Of a DNA stretch of 32,890 nucleotides, positions 16,968-24,479 are shown piece by piece. The stretch is from Paraliobacillus salinarum (lineage in GTDB: Bacteria; Bacillota; Bacilli; Bacillales; Amphibacillaceae), in the NCBI RefSeq assembly GCF_014083865.1, contig NZ_JACEFA010000020.1, forward strand, positions 1 through 32,890, written 5' to 3'. Position 1 is the first letter of the stretch, and every line of letters starts with the position of its first letter. Under the pieces are notes generated by a model that was given only the letters and a program-made list of their open reading frames with translations, was not told the origin of the DNA and did no database searches. The translations under genes were made by a program, and so were the position numbers.

Positions 16968-18227
16968 ATGCAACAAAGGACGGCTGTTATAATCGGTGCT
17001 GGTGACAGGGGGTTTAGAGCTTATGCACCTTATGCTTTAGACAATCCACATGAATTAAAAATAGTAGCTGTGGCAGAGCCCAACATGGAACGCAGAGACA
17101 AATTTAGAAATACGTTTGAATTATCAGAAGAAGATTGTTTTAAATCTTGGGAAGAGATGTATGAGCAAGGACAAATGGCAGATGTTGCAATAATATGTAC
17201 ATTAGATAATCAACATTTCCAGCCAACTAAAAAGGCGTTAGAGCTAGGCTATCACGTATTATTAGAGAAGCCAATGTCACCAGATCCGAAAGAGTGTATT
17301 GAGATGGAACGTTTAGCTAACCACTATAATCGACAATTGAGCATTTGTCATGTCTTAAGATATACTGATTTTTGGTCAACGATTAGAAAGGTTGTTCAAG
17401 ATGGTACGATTGGTGATATTGCTTCCATTCAATTAAATGAAAACGTTGAAATCATGCACATGTCACATAGCTTTGTTAGAGGTAACTGGAATAATAAAGA
17501 GAACTCTAGTCCAATGATTTTACAAAAATCTTGTCATGATATGGATATTATTAATTTTGTTATGGGAAAAGAGTGTAAACGTGTAAGCTCTTATGGTTCA
17601 CTTATGCATTTTAGAAAAGAAAATGCTCCAATAGGTGCACCTAAGCGATGCTTGGATGGTTGTCCAGTAGAGTTAGAGTGCCCATTCCATGCCGGTCGCT
17701 ATTATCTTGGTGAAGGAAAGGGCTGGGCAAGTAAATTTACAGAAGATACTTCCAACGATGGCATAATCAAAGCGTTACATGAAACGGATTATGGCAAATG
17801 TGTGTATCAATCAAATAATGATGTTGTAGATCATCAAGTTGTTAACATGGAATTTGAGGATGGAGCAACCGCCACCTTTAGTATGTGTGGTTTCACACGC
17901 GATCAAACTCGTGTCGTACAAATCATGGGTACAAAAGGTGAAATACGTGGCAACATGGAAGAAAACAGTATCTCTATTTTTGACTTTTTAACTAAACATG
18001 AAACAGTGATAAAATTGGATCATCCAGTTGGTGGACATGGTGGTGGAGATCAAGGAATAGTACGTACTTTTCTACATGAAATCAAAAACCAAGATGAAAT
18101 GGAAGGTGTATCTTCTGTCTCTGTATCACTAAAAAGCCATTTAATGGCCTTTGCAGCTGAGGAGTCAAGACTAAATAAAGGCCAATCGATAGATTTAGAT
18201 GACTATTATGATAGTCTGAAAATGTGA
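16968..18227 (+). CDS. Gfo/Idh/MocA-family NAD(P)-dependent oxidoreductase
   Basis: A 419-aa sugar or cyclitol dehydrogenase-like enzyme. A Rossmann domain carries IIGAGDRG (residues 8-15), the conserved LLEKPMS near 98-104 and the family His/Asp segment SCHDMDI at 188-194. The C-terminal half is the usual beta-sheet domain. Unusual for the superfamily is a Cys cluster C228-X3-C-X5-C238 (KRCLDGCPVELECPF), which could bind a metal or be structural; a subset of long Gfo/Idh proteins carries such an insert. The ATG at 16968 follows GAAGGAGA. It stands alone between a divergent kinase gene and a hairpin. The substrate is unknown. Confidence 0.9.
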   Translation: MQQRTAVIIGAGDRGFRAYAPYALDNPHELKIVAVAEPNMERRDKFRNTFELSEEDCFKSWEEMYEQGQMADVAIICTLDNQHFQPTKKALELGYHVLLEKPMSPDPKECIEMERLANHYNRQLSICHVLRYTDFWSTIRKVVQDGTIGDIASIQLNENVEIMHMSHSFVRGNWNNKENSSPMILQKSCHDMDIINFVMGKECKRVSSYGSLMHFRKENAPIGAPKRCLDGCPVELECPFHAGRYYLGEGKGWASKFTEDTSNDGIIKALHETDYGKCVYQSNNDVVDHQVVNMEFEDGATATFSMCGFTRDQTRVVQIMGTKGEIRGNMEENSISIFDFLTKHETVIKLDHPVGGHGGGDQGIVRTFLHEIKNQDEMEGVSSVSVSLKSHLMAFAAEESRLNKGQSIDLDDYYDSLKM

Positions 18228-18237
18228 TAACATTTAG

Positions 18238-18285
18238 TAACCGTGACCATAAGGAGAGATAGTTCCCTAACCTTGATCACGGTTA
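18238..18285 (+). terminator. Hairpin after the Gfo/Idh/MocA gene
   Basis: TAACCGTGA (18238-18246) pairs with TCACGGTTA (18277-18285). Inside, AAGG and CCTT can pair as a second stem. There is no T-run, so intrinsic termination is uncertain. Confidence 0.5.
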
Positions 18286-18363
18286 TGTAATTAATTGTAA
18301 ATTTTCGTTTCAATAATTAAAACCCACTTCGAAGAATTTGTTCTTGTCTCCAGTTGTTATGAA

Positions 18364-18392
18364 TTGACAAAACAAGCTGAATTACATACAAT
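18364..18392 (+). promoter_or_regulatory. Sigma-A promoter of the mhqO-mhqD operon
   Basis: TTGACA (18364-18369, perfect consensus) and TACAAT (18387-18392, one base from consensus) are exactly 17 bp apart. The predicted start (~18399) lies inside the palindrome that overlaps the -10 box. Confidence 0.8.
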
Positions 18393-18413
18393 TATCTCAA
18401 ATTCAAGATAATT
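18390..18413 (+). promoter_or_regulatory. MhqR-like operator
   Basis: AATTATCT (18390-18397) and AGATAATT (18406-18413) are perfect 8-bp inverted arms around CAAATTCA. This resembles the ATCTC-GAATTC-GAGAT type element that I recall for MhqR, the MarR-family quinone-sensing repressor of Bacillus subtilis. It overlaps the -10 box and start site of a promoter driving MhqO/MhqD-like genes. A second partial copy, ATCTCGGATTC, lies at 18441-18451. The regulator's identity is inference. Confidence 0.68.
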
Positions 18414-18497
18414 AAGATCCAGTGATTTTTTTAAAATAATATCTCGGATTCATAATAATAAAGCAATGTGCTTAAACAGTGCTTAAGGAGTGAAATA

Positions 18498-19433
18498 ATG
18501 AAGAAAACAAGTGGGATTCACCACATTACTGCTATTGTAGGCCATCCGCAAGAGAATGTAGATTTTTATGCTGGAGTGTTAGGTTTACGATTAGTGAAAA
18601 AGACAGTTAACTTTGATGATCCAGAAACGTATCATCTTTATTTTGGTGATGAAGGTGGTAAACCAGGAACGATTATTACATTCTTTCCTTGGGTAGGTGC
18701 GCGTCAAGGTGTAATTGGTGATGGACAAGTCGGCGTTACCTCTTATGTCGTGCCAAAAGGGGCATTGACTTTTTGGGAAAGCCGATTAACGAAATTCAAT
18801 GTAGCATATACGAAAAAGAATCGCTTTGGTGAGGAATACTTAGCGTTTGATGATCCACACGGCCTCCACTTAGAAATCGTTGAAAGAGAAGAAGGTGAAA
18901 AGAATACGTGGACGTTTGGTAAAGTAACCCCTGATTATGCAATTAAAGGATTTGGTGGAGCGACACTTTTCTCGAAACAGCCAGAAAAAACGGCGGACTT
19001 ACTCGAAAATGTTTTAGGGTTGGAGAAAGTAGCAGAAGAAGGGAATCTAGTACGTTATCAATCTTCTAGCGACATTGGGAATGTGGTTGATTTAAAAATA
19101 ACTTCTTCAGGCAACGGAATGATGGGGGCAGGTACGGTTCACCATATTGCATGGAGAGCGATTGATGATAATGATCAGTTAGAATGGCAAAAGTACGTTT
19201 CAGAACATGGCTATGCTGTTACGCCCGTGCAAGATAGAAATTATTTTAATTCGGTTTATTTTAGAGAACATGGTGAGATCTTATTTGAAATTGCAACAGA
19301 CCCTCCTGGATTCGCACTTGATGAATCACACGAAACAATGGGGGAGCAATTAAAGTTACCTATCCGTTATGAACAATATAGAGAGCAATTAGAAGAAAGA
19401 TTGATACCGATAAAAGTAAAAGAGCTTGATTAG
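18498..19433 (+). CDS. mhqO: Ring-cleaving dioxygenase, MhqO-like (glyoxalase/VOC family)
   Basis: A 311-aa two-module vicinal-oxygen-chelate protein. Module one begins GIHHITAIVGHPQENVDFY, and module two includes VHHIAWRAIDD and EILFEIATDPPGF, which supply the His/Glu metal ligands expected for an Fe-type extradiol dioxygenase. MhqO-type enzymes are thought to open hydroquinone/catechol rings during quinone detoxification in the cytoplasm. The ATG at 18498 follows AAGGAGTGA; an in-frame upstream start at 18468 has no ribosome binding site. It is followed 11 nt later by an MhqD-like hydrolase. The family is firm; the exact substrate is by analogy with B. subtilis. Confidence 0.88.
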   Translation: MKKTSGIHHITAIVGHPQENVDFYAGVLGLRLVKKTVNFDDPETYHLYFGDEGGKPGTIITFFPWVGARQGVIGDGQVGVTSYVVPKGALTFWESRLTKFNVAYTKKNRFGEEYLAFDDPHGLHLEIVEREEGEKNTWTFGKVTPDYAIKGFGGATLFSKQPEKTADLLENVLGLEKVAEEGNLVRYQSSSDIGNVVDLKITSSGNGMMGAGTVHHIAWRAIDDNDQLEWQKYVSEHGYAVTPVQDRNYFNSVYFREHGEILFEIATDPPGFALDESHETMGEQLKLPIRYEQYREQLEERLIPIKVKELD

Positions 19434-19444
19434 GGGTGAAAAAG

Positions 19445-20050
19445 ATGAAACACATTTTTAACAAAGGGAAAGATCCAAACAAACCAACATTATTATTGTT
19501 ACATGGAACGGGTGGAAATGAGTTAGATTTGTTGCCACTTGCTGAAAGAGTAGACGACCAAGCATCTGTATTGAGTGTTCGTGGAAACATTTCTGAAAAT
19601 GGCATGCCTCGCTTCTTTAAACGGTTAGCAGAAGGAGTCTTTGATGAAAAAGATTTAGTATATCGAACCAAAGAGTTAAGTCAATTCCTTGATAACGCTG
19701 CTCAAGAGTATGGTTTTGATAGAAATAACATCATTGCAATTGGCTACTCGAATGGAGCAAATATCGCAGCAAGCTTGTTGTTTCATGATCAGCACGCATT
19801 AAAGGGAGCTGTTCTTCATCATCCAATGGTTCCGCGAAGAGGGATAAAGCTTCCAGATTTAACAGGGAAAGATGTATTTATTGCTGCTGGAACGAATGAT
19901 CCCATTTGTTCATCAGATGAATCAATCGAACTGCAATCACTATTCGAAAATGCGAATGCGAATGTAGAAATACATTGGGAAAATAGTGGGCATCAACTAA
20001 CATCAACAGAGGTTGCTGCTGCTTGTGAATGGTATCGTGGTTTAAATTAG
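19445..20050 (+). CDS. mhqD: Alpha/beta hydrolase, MhqD-like carboxylesterase
   Basis: A 201-aa serine hydrolase of the phospholipase/carboxylesterase type. It has the oxyanion motif LLLHGTGGNE, the nucleophile Ser in IAIGYSNGANIA, the acid Asp in AAGTNDPICS and the His in NSGHQLT. It probably hydrolyses ring-cleavage products made by the dioxygenase encoded just upstream, as proposed for the B. subtilis mhq operon. The ATG at 19445 lies 6 nt after AGGGGTG; the in-frame GTG at 19436 overlaps this site. It is cotranscribed with mhqO and followed by a terminator. Confidence 0.87.
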   Translation: MKHIFNKGKDPNKPTLLLLHGTGGNELDLLPLAERVDDQASVLSVRGNISENGMPRFFKRLAEGVFDEKDLVYRTKELSQFLDNAAQEYGFDRNNIIAIGYSNGANIAASLLFHDQHALKGAVLHHPMVPRRGIKLPDLTGKDVFIAAGTNDPICSSDESIELQSLFENANANVEIHWENSGHQLTSTEVAAACEWYRGLN

Positions 20051-20082
20051 ATAGAAAAAACTGAAGGTTTAATATAAATATT

Positions 20083-20125
20083 AACGTTAGAGCATTCACC
20101 TGAATGTTCTAGCGTTTTATTTATT
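20083..20125 (+). terminator. Terminator of the mhqO-mhqD operon
   Basis: AACGTTAGAGCATTC (20083-20097) pairs with GAATGTTCTAGCGTT (20102-20116), with two wobble positions, followed by TTATTTATT. It resembles the tRNA operon terminator in its outer arm (CGTTAGA). Confidence 0.85.
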
Positions 20126-20395
20126 AGAATTGCTTGATTAATCTATTGTCATAAGAATTGCAACGTGTTATGTTGTTCTTATATTAAATATAAGTAAAAA
20201 TATGGTTAAACATTCGTGCGCATATAAGGAATAAAAATGATGTTTTGAATTTATTTTTAATCTTAAATACAAAGGGTAATCCGCTACCAAGGTAAAAAAT
20301 TCAATAAGTTAGTTGCAAAATAGATATTGTCTGCAGTCTTGGTGCACTTCTAGATAAATGAATTTTTAAGGACAAGTGGAGAAGGGAGCGATTTA
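20126..20395. other. Intergenic stretch with a possible promoter and inverted repeat
   Basis: No gene is seen. TTGTCA (20146-20151) and TATGTT (20169-20174) are 17 bp apart and may be a promoter. An interrupted inverted repeat overlaps it: ATAAGAA (20151-20157) with TTCTTAT (20176-20182), plus inner CAAC/GTTG. The remaining ~200 nt up to the next gene is featureless. Confidence 0.35.
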
Positions 20396-20740
20396 GTGAG
20401 TATAGAAATACCTTTATTACCGATATTTGTTAGTTTATCAAACTTAATTTTATCTATGTTGTTTGTGGGTAAAAATAAAAGAAAAGTATCTGAAACAGCC
20501 GGTAAGAGTATTCAGTTATGGGGATTAATTACAATTGGATTAATTGGCATTTCTCTCATCTTTGTCCTTGATATTCAAAATAACAATGTTATGCGGTGGT
20601 TTTGGTTAATTTTCATAATCATAGTACTGAGTTTTCAATCATTTTTGGAATGGAAATTTACAAAGGAAACAAACCGGTATATTGTTTCTCTATCTGTTCT
20701 AATACTAAGCTTGTTCTACATATTTATCTTTATATTCTAA
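20396..20740 (+). CDS. Small membrane protein, DUF4181-like
   Basis: A 114-aa protein with four hydrophobic segments. The central part, KRKVSETAGKSIQLWGL, and the segment FQSFLEWKFTKETNRYIVSL recall DUF4181 proteins of Bacillus, which have an R/Q-x-F-x-E-W-K-like loop between the last two helices. The function is unknown. The GTG at 20396 follows AGAAGGGAGCG. It is the first gene of a cluster with a frameshifted membrane protein and a beta-propeller protein. The family assignment is from memory and moderate. Confidence 0.6.
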   Translation: MSIEIPLLPIFVSLSNLILSMLFVGKNKRKVSETAGKSIQLWGLITIGLIGISLIFVLDIQNNNVMRWFWLIFIIIVLSFQSFLEWKFTKETNRYIVSLSVLILSLFYIFIFIF

Positions 20741-20804
20741 GTTCATACAAAATTAGCGTTATGAATGAACAAGGGGGGCTGTGTTAAGAGCTTGGAGGGA
20801 TAAC

Positions 20805-21603
20805 ATGAGCAAGCGATTAGAGGCTTTCGTTAATAAGGAGTGCAAAGAGACAGAGGTATAAAGCAAGTTAGTAATGAAAAGGACGGTGATGACGCAATCG
20901 ATAATGCACAATATTTTCATTCTAAAAAATGACGATGACTCTGGCTATTAGTTCGATGGTATTCACAATTTGCGTGTATTTAGCGAAATTATTTATTGAA
21001 GGAGATGCTCACATTGTTTGGCTAGTAGTATCAATGATTATGAGCACAAGTATATTAGTATTGTCTATTTATCCAATAGCTTTTTTTAACCGTAAAAAAT
21101 GGCTGATTGCACTACTTATTTTTCATATAATTATTTATGCTTTTGGAGCAACGTTTATTGACGGTGGTTTGTATAGCTTTAGTATTGTATTCACCCCTCT
21201 AAATCTATTTTGGGGATTTATCATTTTACTCACACTAATTATGATTTATCGAGCAATGACCCATAACTACCTAGCAAATAATCATCCATTACCAATGCAC
21301 GCTAAAACGCTTCATATACTTAATATGATTTCTGGCTTGTTTGTGATTCCTGTAGGTATATATTTTTTCACATTCTTTTTAGCAATAGCTTATAGTGGGA
21401 ATGGCTTTTCTGGAATTTTTAAATCACTATTTAGTATATTTTATACATTTTTTCCACTACTTTTGATTCTTTTATGGCTGGTTTTATATATTATACAAAT
21501 AAAATTAGTTAGAAAAAAGAAAGTTAAAATAGCTTATAGTATTGTTTGTCTACCGGTTTCAGGTATGCTTATTATTCTTGCATTCTTGTTTGGGATTCTC
21601 TAA
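20805..21603 (+). pseudogene. Multi-pass membrane protein disrupted by two apparent single-base deletions
   Basis: ATG 20805, 6 nt after GGAGGG, opens MSKRLEAFVNKECKETEV and then meets TAA at 20859. Shifting frame by one base at ~20857 gives IKQVSNEKDGDDAIDNAQ then YFHSKK, which stops at 20930 in a run of six A. Restoring one A gives KKMTMTLAISSMVFTI, which continues open to 21603. Together this reads as one protein of about 265 aa: a charged cytoplasmic N-terminus followed by about six transmembrane helices. The downstream 224-aa frame starting at ATG 20929 has no ribosome binding site of its own. The family is unknown. Natural decay is favoured; sequencing error at the homopolymer is possible for the second shift. 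Confidence 0.7.
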
Positions 21604-21621
21604 AGGTATGGAGTGATTTTT

Positions 21622-22662
21622 TTGAAAATACGTGGATTATTATTTATTATAATGACAATTAGTTTAATTACAATTGGTCTTGTCATAATAGGTGTTCTTT
21701 TTGATAAAGAAGAAATAGAAAAACAACAAGGATTGACTAGTTACTACGATGTAGCTACGAATGGAACAATTGGCTATGTGTATTATGTAGACGGAAAACC
21801 AGGGATATATCTGACCGATCAAGTTAGTTATCCGAAAGAACCAATCGTTCAACTACCCGTAGAAAAGGAAATCACAGATATAAGTTTTTCTCCTAATGGG
21901 AAGCGATTAGCCTATATTACTAACGATAAAAACCAACAAGAGTCATTAAAAAGTGAGGTATATGTCATTGATTTGGATACGAAAAATGAGCACGCACACT
22001 TCGTATCAGATATGCTAATCACAGAGATTGAATATGATCCGAAAAATCCAGATACGATGTATTATCTTCAAGCGGGAACTTTTGAAAATTACTCACCTAT
22101 TGCATCAGCCAGACCTCATGACTATGACGTATTTGGTTATCAGTTCTCAAGCCAAGAGACAAAGCGATACACTAACATTAAGGGGTATCAAATAAGTTCT
22201 TTAAATGTATCTTCTAAAGATAACTCGGTTTATGTTCAAATGATGGATGATGAAGGGACAGAAACAGCTGAAGAATATTTTTCGACACATCAACGAATTT
22301 TTAAAATTCCGCTTGATCAACCGAATGAAAGGTATGCTGTAACGAATAAAGATAAACAAGAAGATATTTACGATTTCACATTAACATCTAACGAACAAAC
22401 GTTTATTTTTTCCTCTGTTAGTAATCCAGAAGAAGGCGGAACGTTTGAATATGAACTCTTTTCTTATGACAGAGAAAAAGGTGAAAAAAAGCAATTGACG
22501 GCGCTTGAAGAATATACTGGTAATCCTGTTTTAGGACCTAATGGCGATACGATTTATTTTATGGTTAACAAACAATTTGCACAAGCAACTGCGGATTATC
22601 ATCTTTACCAAATGAATCTTGATGGCTCAAATGTTCGAGAAGTAACAACAGTGATGGAATAA
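21622..22662 (+). CDS. Membrane-anchored TolB/PD40-like beta-propeller protein
   Basis: A 346-aa protein with one N-terminal transmembrane anchor (about residues 5-27) and an extracellular region rich in beta-propeller blade repeats: ITDISFSPNGKRLAYITND, DPKNPDTMYYLQ, FTLTSNEQTFIFSSVS and GPNGDTIYFMVN. Such TolB-like domains mediate binding or structural roles; no catalytic site is visible. There is no lipobox Cys, so it is not a lipoprotein. TTG 21622 follows GGAGTG by 6-8 nt; the in-frame GTG at 21613 overlaps the ribosome binding site. It lies 18 nt after the disrupted membrane protein gene, so likely one operon. The role is unknown. Confidence 0.78.
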   Translation: MKIRGLLFIIMTISLITIGLVIIGVLFDKEEIEKQQGLTSYYDVATNGTIGYVYYVDGKPGIYLTDQVSYPKEPIVQLPVEKEITDISFSPNGKRLAYITNDKNQQESLKSEVYVIDLDTKNEHAHFVSDMLITEIEYDPKNPDTMYYLQAGTFENYSPIASARPHDYDVFGYQFSSQETKRYTNIKGYQISSLNVSSKDNSVYVQMMDDEGTETAEEYFSTHQRIFKIPLDQPNERYAVTNKDKQEDIYDFTLTSNEQTFIFSSVSNPEEGGTFEYELFSYDREKGEKKQLTALEEYTGNPVLGPNGDTIYFMVNKQFAQATADYHLYQMNLDGSNVREVTTVME

Positions 22663-22719
22663 AAAGAGTGTAGCGTGGGGGTATTCTATAATCAACATTA
22701 TTTGTTGTGTGTGAATTAA

Positions 22720-22778
22720 AACAAACAAAAGGACGAATCTTTACACCAAAAGTGTGATGAGATTCGTCTTTTTGTTTT
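22720..22778. terminator. Bidirectional terminator between convergent genes
   Basis: ACAAAAGGACGAATCT pairs with AGATTCGTCTTTTTGT, with A-run and T-run on the two outer sides. The stem can therefore end transcription from the beta-propeller gene (plus) and from the YuzF-like gene (minus). Confidence 0.85.
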
Positions 22779-22786
22779 ATCGTTCA

Positions 22787-23044
22787 TTAATTTGAAGTAT
22801 CCGGCATGATCCAAACAATTTCACAAAGACGTACAAAAAAGGTTGAATCGCGTTCTTGTAAAACGATATGATCTGGCTTTGCATCTCTAACCATACCAGA
22901 TACACTTCCTCTTGATGTTTCGATTACTGCGTACTTGCCTATTAATGAGCTTGCAGCTGCAAATACAAATGGTTCTACCACCATCACTTGTTTGGGGGCA
23001 TTCAGTTGATTTGGAGAAATACTTTGTGTATAAGAATAATTCAT
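22787..23044 (-). CDS. YuzF-like DUF2642 protein
   Basis: An 85-aa protein with the DUF2642 pattern: LIGKYAVIETSRGSVSGMV, DAKPDHIVLQ and FFVRLCEIVWIMP. The fold is a small beta-barrel resembling an Sm/PRC-like module. In Bacillus the family includes YuzF and spore-associated proteins; no biochemical role is established. The N-terminus is Ser/Tyr/Gln/Asn-rich. The ATG at 23044 is preceded by GGAGGT at normal spacing. It is monocistronic, convergent with the beta-propeller gene. Confidence 0.82.
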   Translation of the reverse strand: MNYSYTQSISPNQLNAPKQVMVVEPFVFAAASSLIGKYAVIETSRGSVSGMVRDAKPDHIVLQERDSTFFVRLCEIVWIMPDTSN

Positions 23045-23275
23045 ATTTGTTACCTCCGTTAATTTCTAATTCATCCACGTTAATATATTCAGTGGAAAGG
23101 CGAATGGTCACTTTTTTATTACAATTAGAAAATAACTAAATATAACGAACAAACATAATTTTCAGAAAAAACAATTGACTACCAATACTAAATTGTATTA
23201 TCATGCTATCATGTTTCTGTTTGAATAATCGCTTAATTCAAAAAATAAATACAAAGAAAGATAGAGGGATGCCTT

Positions 23276-24463
23276 ATGTCACAAATGCTAGCTTTAGTCA
23301 TACTTACACTTATTTTATTTATTGGGGATGCAGTTGCTGTTCGAACAAAAGCATGGATTCCGTCCATATTCGTTTGTGCAGTATTAATGTTGTTAGGATA
23401 TTGGACTTTCTTCCCAAAAGATATTGTGGCATTAGCTGGTATTCCAACTTCTGTTGCAACCATGTTAATGTATCTATTAATTACTAATATGGGTACATTA
23501 CTTTCACTAAAAGAGTTAAAAGCACAATGGAAAACAATTGTTATTGCATTATCTGGAATTGTTGGGGTTATTGCCGTATTATTAACAATTGGTGTACTTT
23601 TATTTGGATTTGAAACGATGATTATAGCCACTCCGCCTTTAGTCGGTGGACTTGTTTCATCTTTAATCATGTCTGATGCAGCTAGTGCAGCAGGATTATC
23701 GTCATTGGCTGTACTTGGAATAGTTATTTATGTAATTCAAGGATTCGCTGGTTATCCAATCACATCTATTATGTTGAAAAAAGAGGGAAAACGTCTGTTA
23801 AAACTTTATCAGAGTGGTGATCTTCAAGAAAAACAAGCAGATAAGGTGGAGAAATCAAACGAAGGAGATTTGAAAAAATCAGCGTCTAAGTTACCTGAAA
23901 GATATAACACGGATTTCTTTAAATTTTTTAAATTGGCTTTGGTCGCTTACTTAGCATATCTTGTATCAACATTATTAGCACCAGTTGTGGATATTAGTGC
24001 ATTTGTTATTTGTTTATTATTTGGTGTCATTGCTTCTAGTGTTGGATTTCTAGAAAAACAAGTACTCCAAAAAGCAAATGGATTTGGTTTTGCGATTTTA
24101 GCTTTGATGCTTTTCGTGCTTGATGGTTTGAATAATGCAACACCAGGCATGTTACTGGAACTATTATATCCGTTGCTTGGGAGTATTGTGCTTGCGATTA
24201 TTGGGATGTATATCTTTTCGTTTATCGCGGGCAAGGTATTGAAGGTTAGTAAATATTTGGCCTTTGCAGTTTCATTAACCGCATTATATGGATTTCCAGC
24301 AGATTATATTATTACAAACGAAGTAATTAAGTCATTGACTGATGATGAAAAAGAAAAAGAAATGTTAACTAGTCATATGTTACCACCGATGCTTGTAGGA
24401 GGCTTTATTACCGTTACGATTGTGTCAGTAATTTTGGCAGGATTATTTGTAGGGTTCTTGTAA
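23276..24463 (+). CDS. Multi-pass transporter-like membrane protein of unassigned family
   Basis: A 395-aa membrane protein with about 11 hydrophobic segments and a cytoplasmic charged loop at about 170-215 (KEGKRLLKLYQSGDLQEKQA and following). Re-entrant-like Gly/Ser/Ala-rich stretches, PPLVGGLVSSLIMSDAASAA near 124-144 and ALYGFPADYIITNEV near 340-355, are placed symmetrically in the two halves. This suggests an inverted-repeat secondary transporter similar in style to Na+/glutamate (GltS) or 2-keto-3-deoxygluconate permeases. I do not recognise the exact family. The ATG at 23276 follows AGAGGGATG. It leads an operon with two amidohydrolases (16-nt and 3-nt gaps), so it likely imports their N-substituted amino acid or ureide substrate. 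Confidence 0.65.
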   Translation: MSQMLALVILTLILFIGDAVAVRTKAWIPSIFVCAVLMLLGYWTFFPKDIVALAGIPTSVATMLMYLLITNMGTLLSLKELKAQWKTIVIALSGIVGVIAVLLTIGVLLFGFETMIIATPPLVGGLVSSLIMSDAASAAGLSSLAVLGIVIYVIQGFAGYPITSIMLKKEGKRLLKLYQSGDLQEKQADKVEKSNEGDLKKSASKLPERYNTDFFKFFKLALVAYLAYLVSTLLAPVVDISAFVICLLFGVIASSVGFLEKQVLQKANGFGFAILALMLFVLDGLNNATPGMLLELLYPLLGSIVLAIIGMYIFSFIAGKVLKVSKYLAFAVSLTALYGFPADYIITNEVIKSLTDDEKEKEMLTSHMLPPMLVGGFITVTIVSVILAGLFVGFL

Positions 24464-24479
24464 AAAAGGAGATGTCAGC

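Noticed and set aside
20596-20787. 63-codon frame overlapping the end of the DUF4181-like gene
   Set aside because: No ribosome binding site; its sequence is a shifted reading of the membrane helices.
23203-23670. Frames of 94 (plus) and 145 (minus) codons overlapping the transporter gene start
   Set aside because: They overlap the strongly coding membrane protein in other frames and show antisense-type composition with no start signals.
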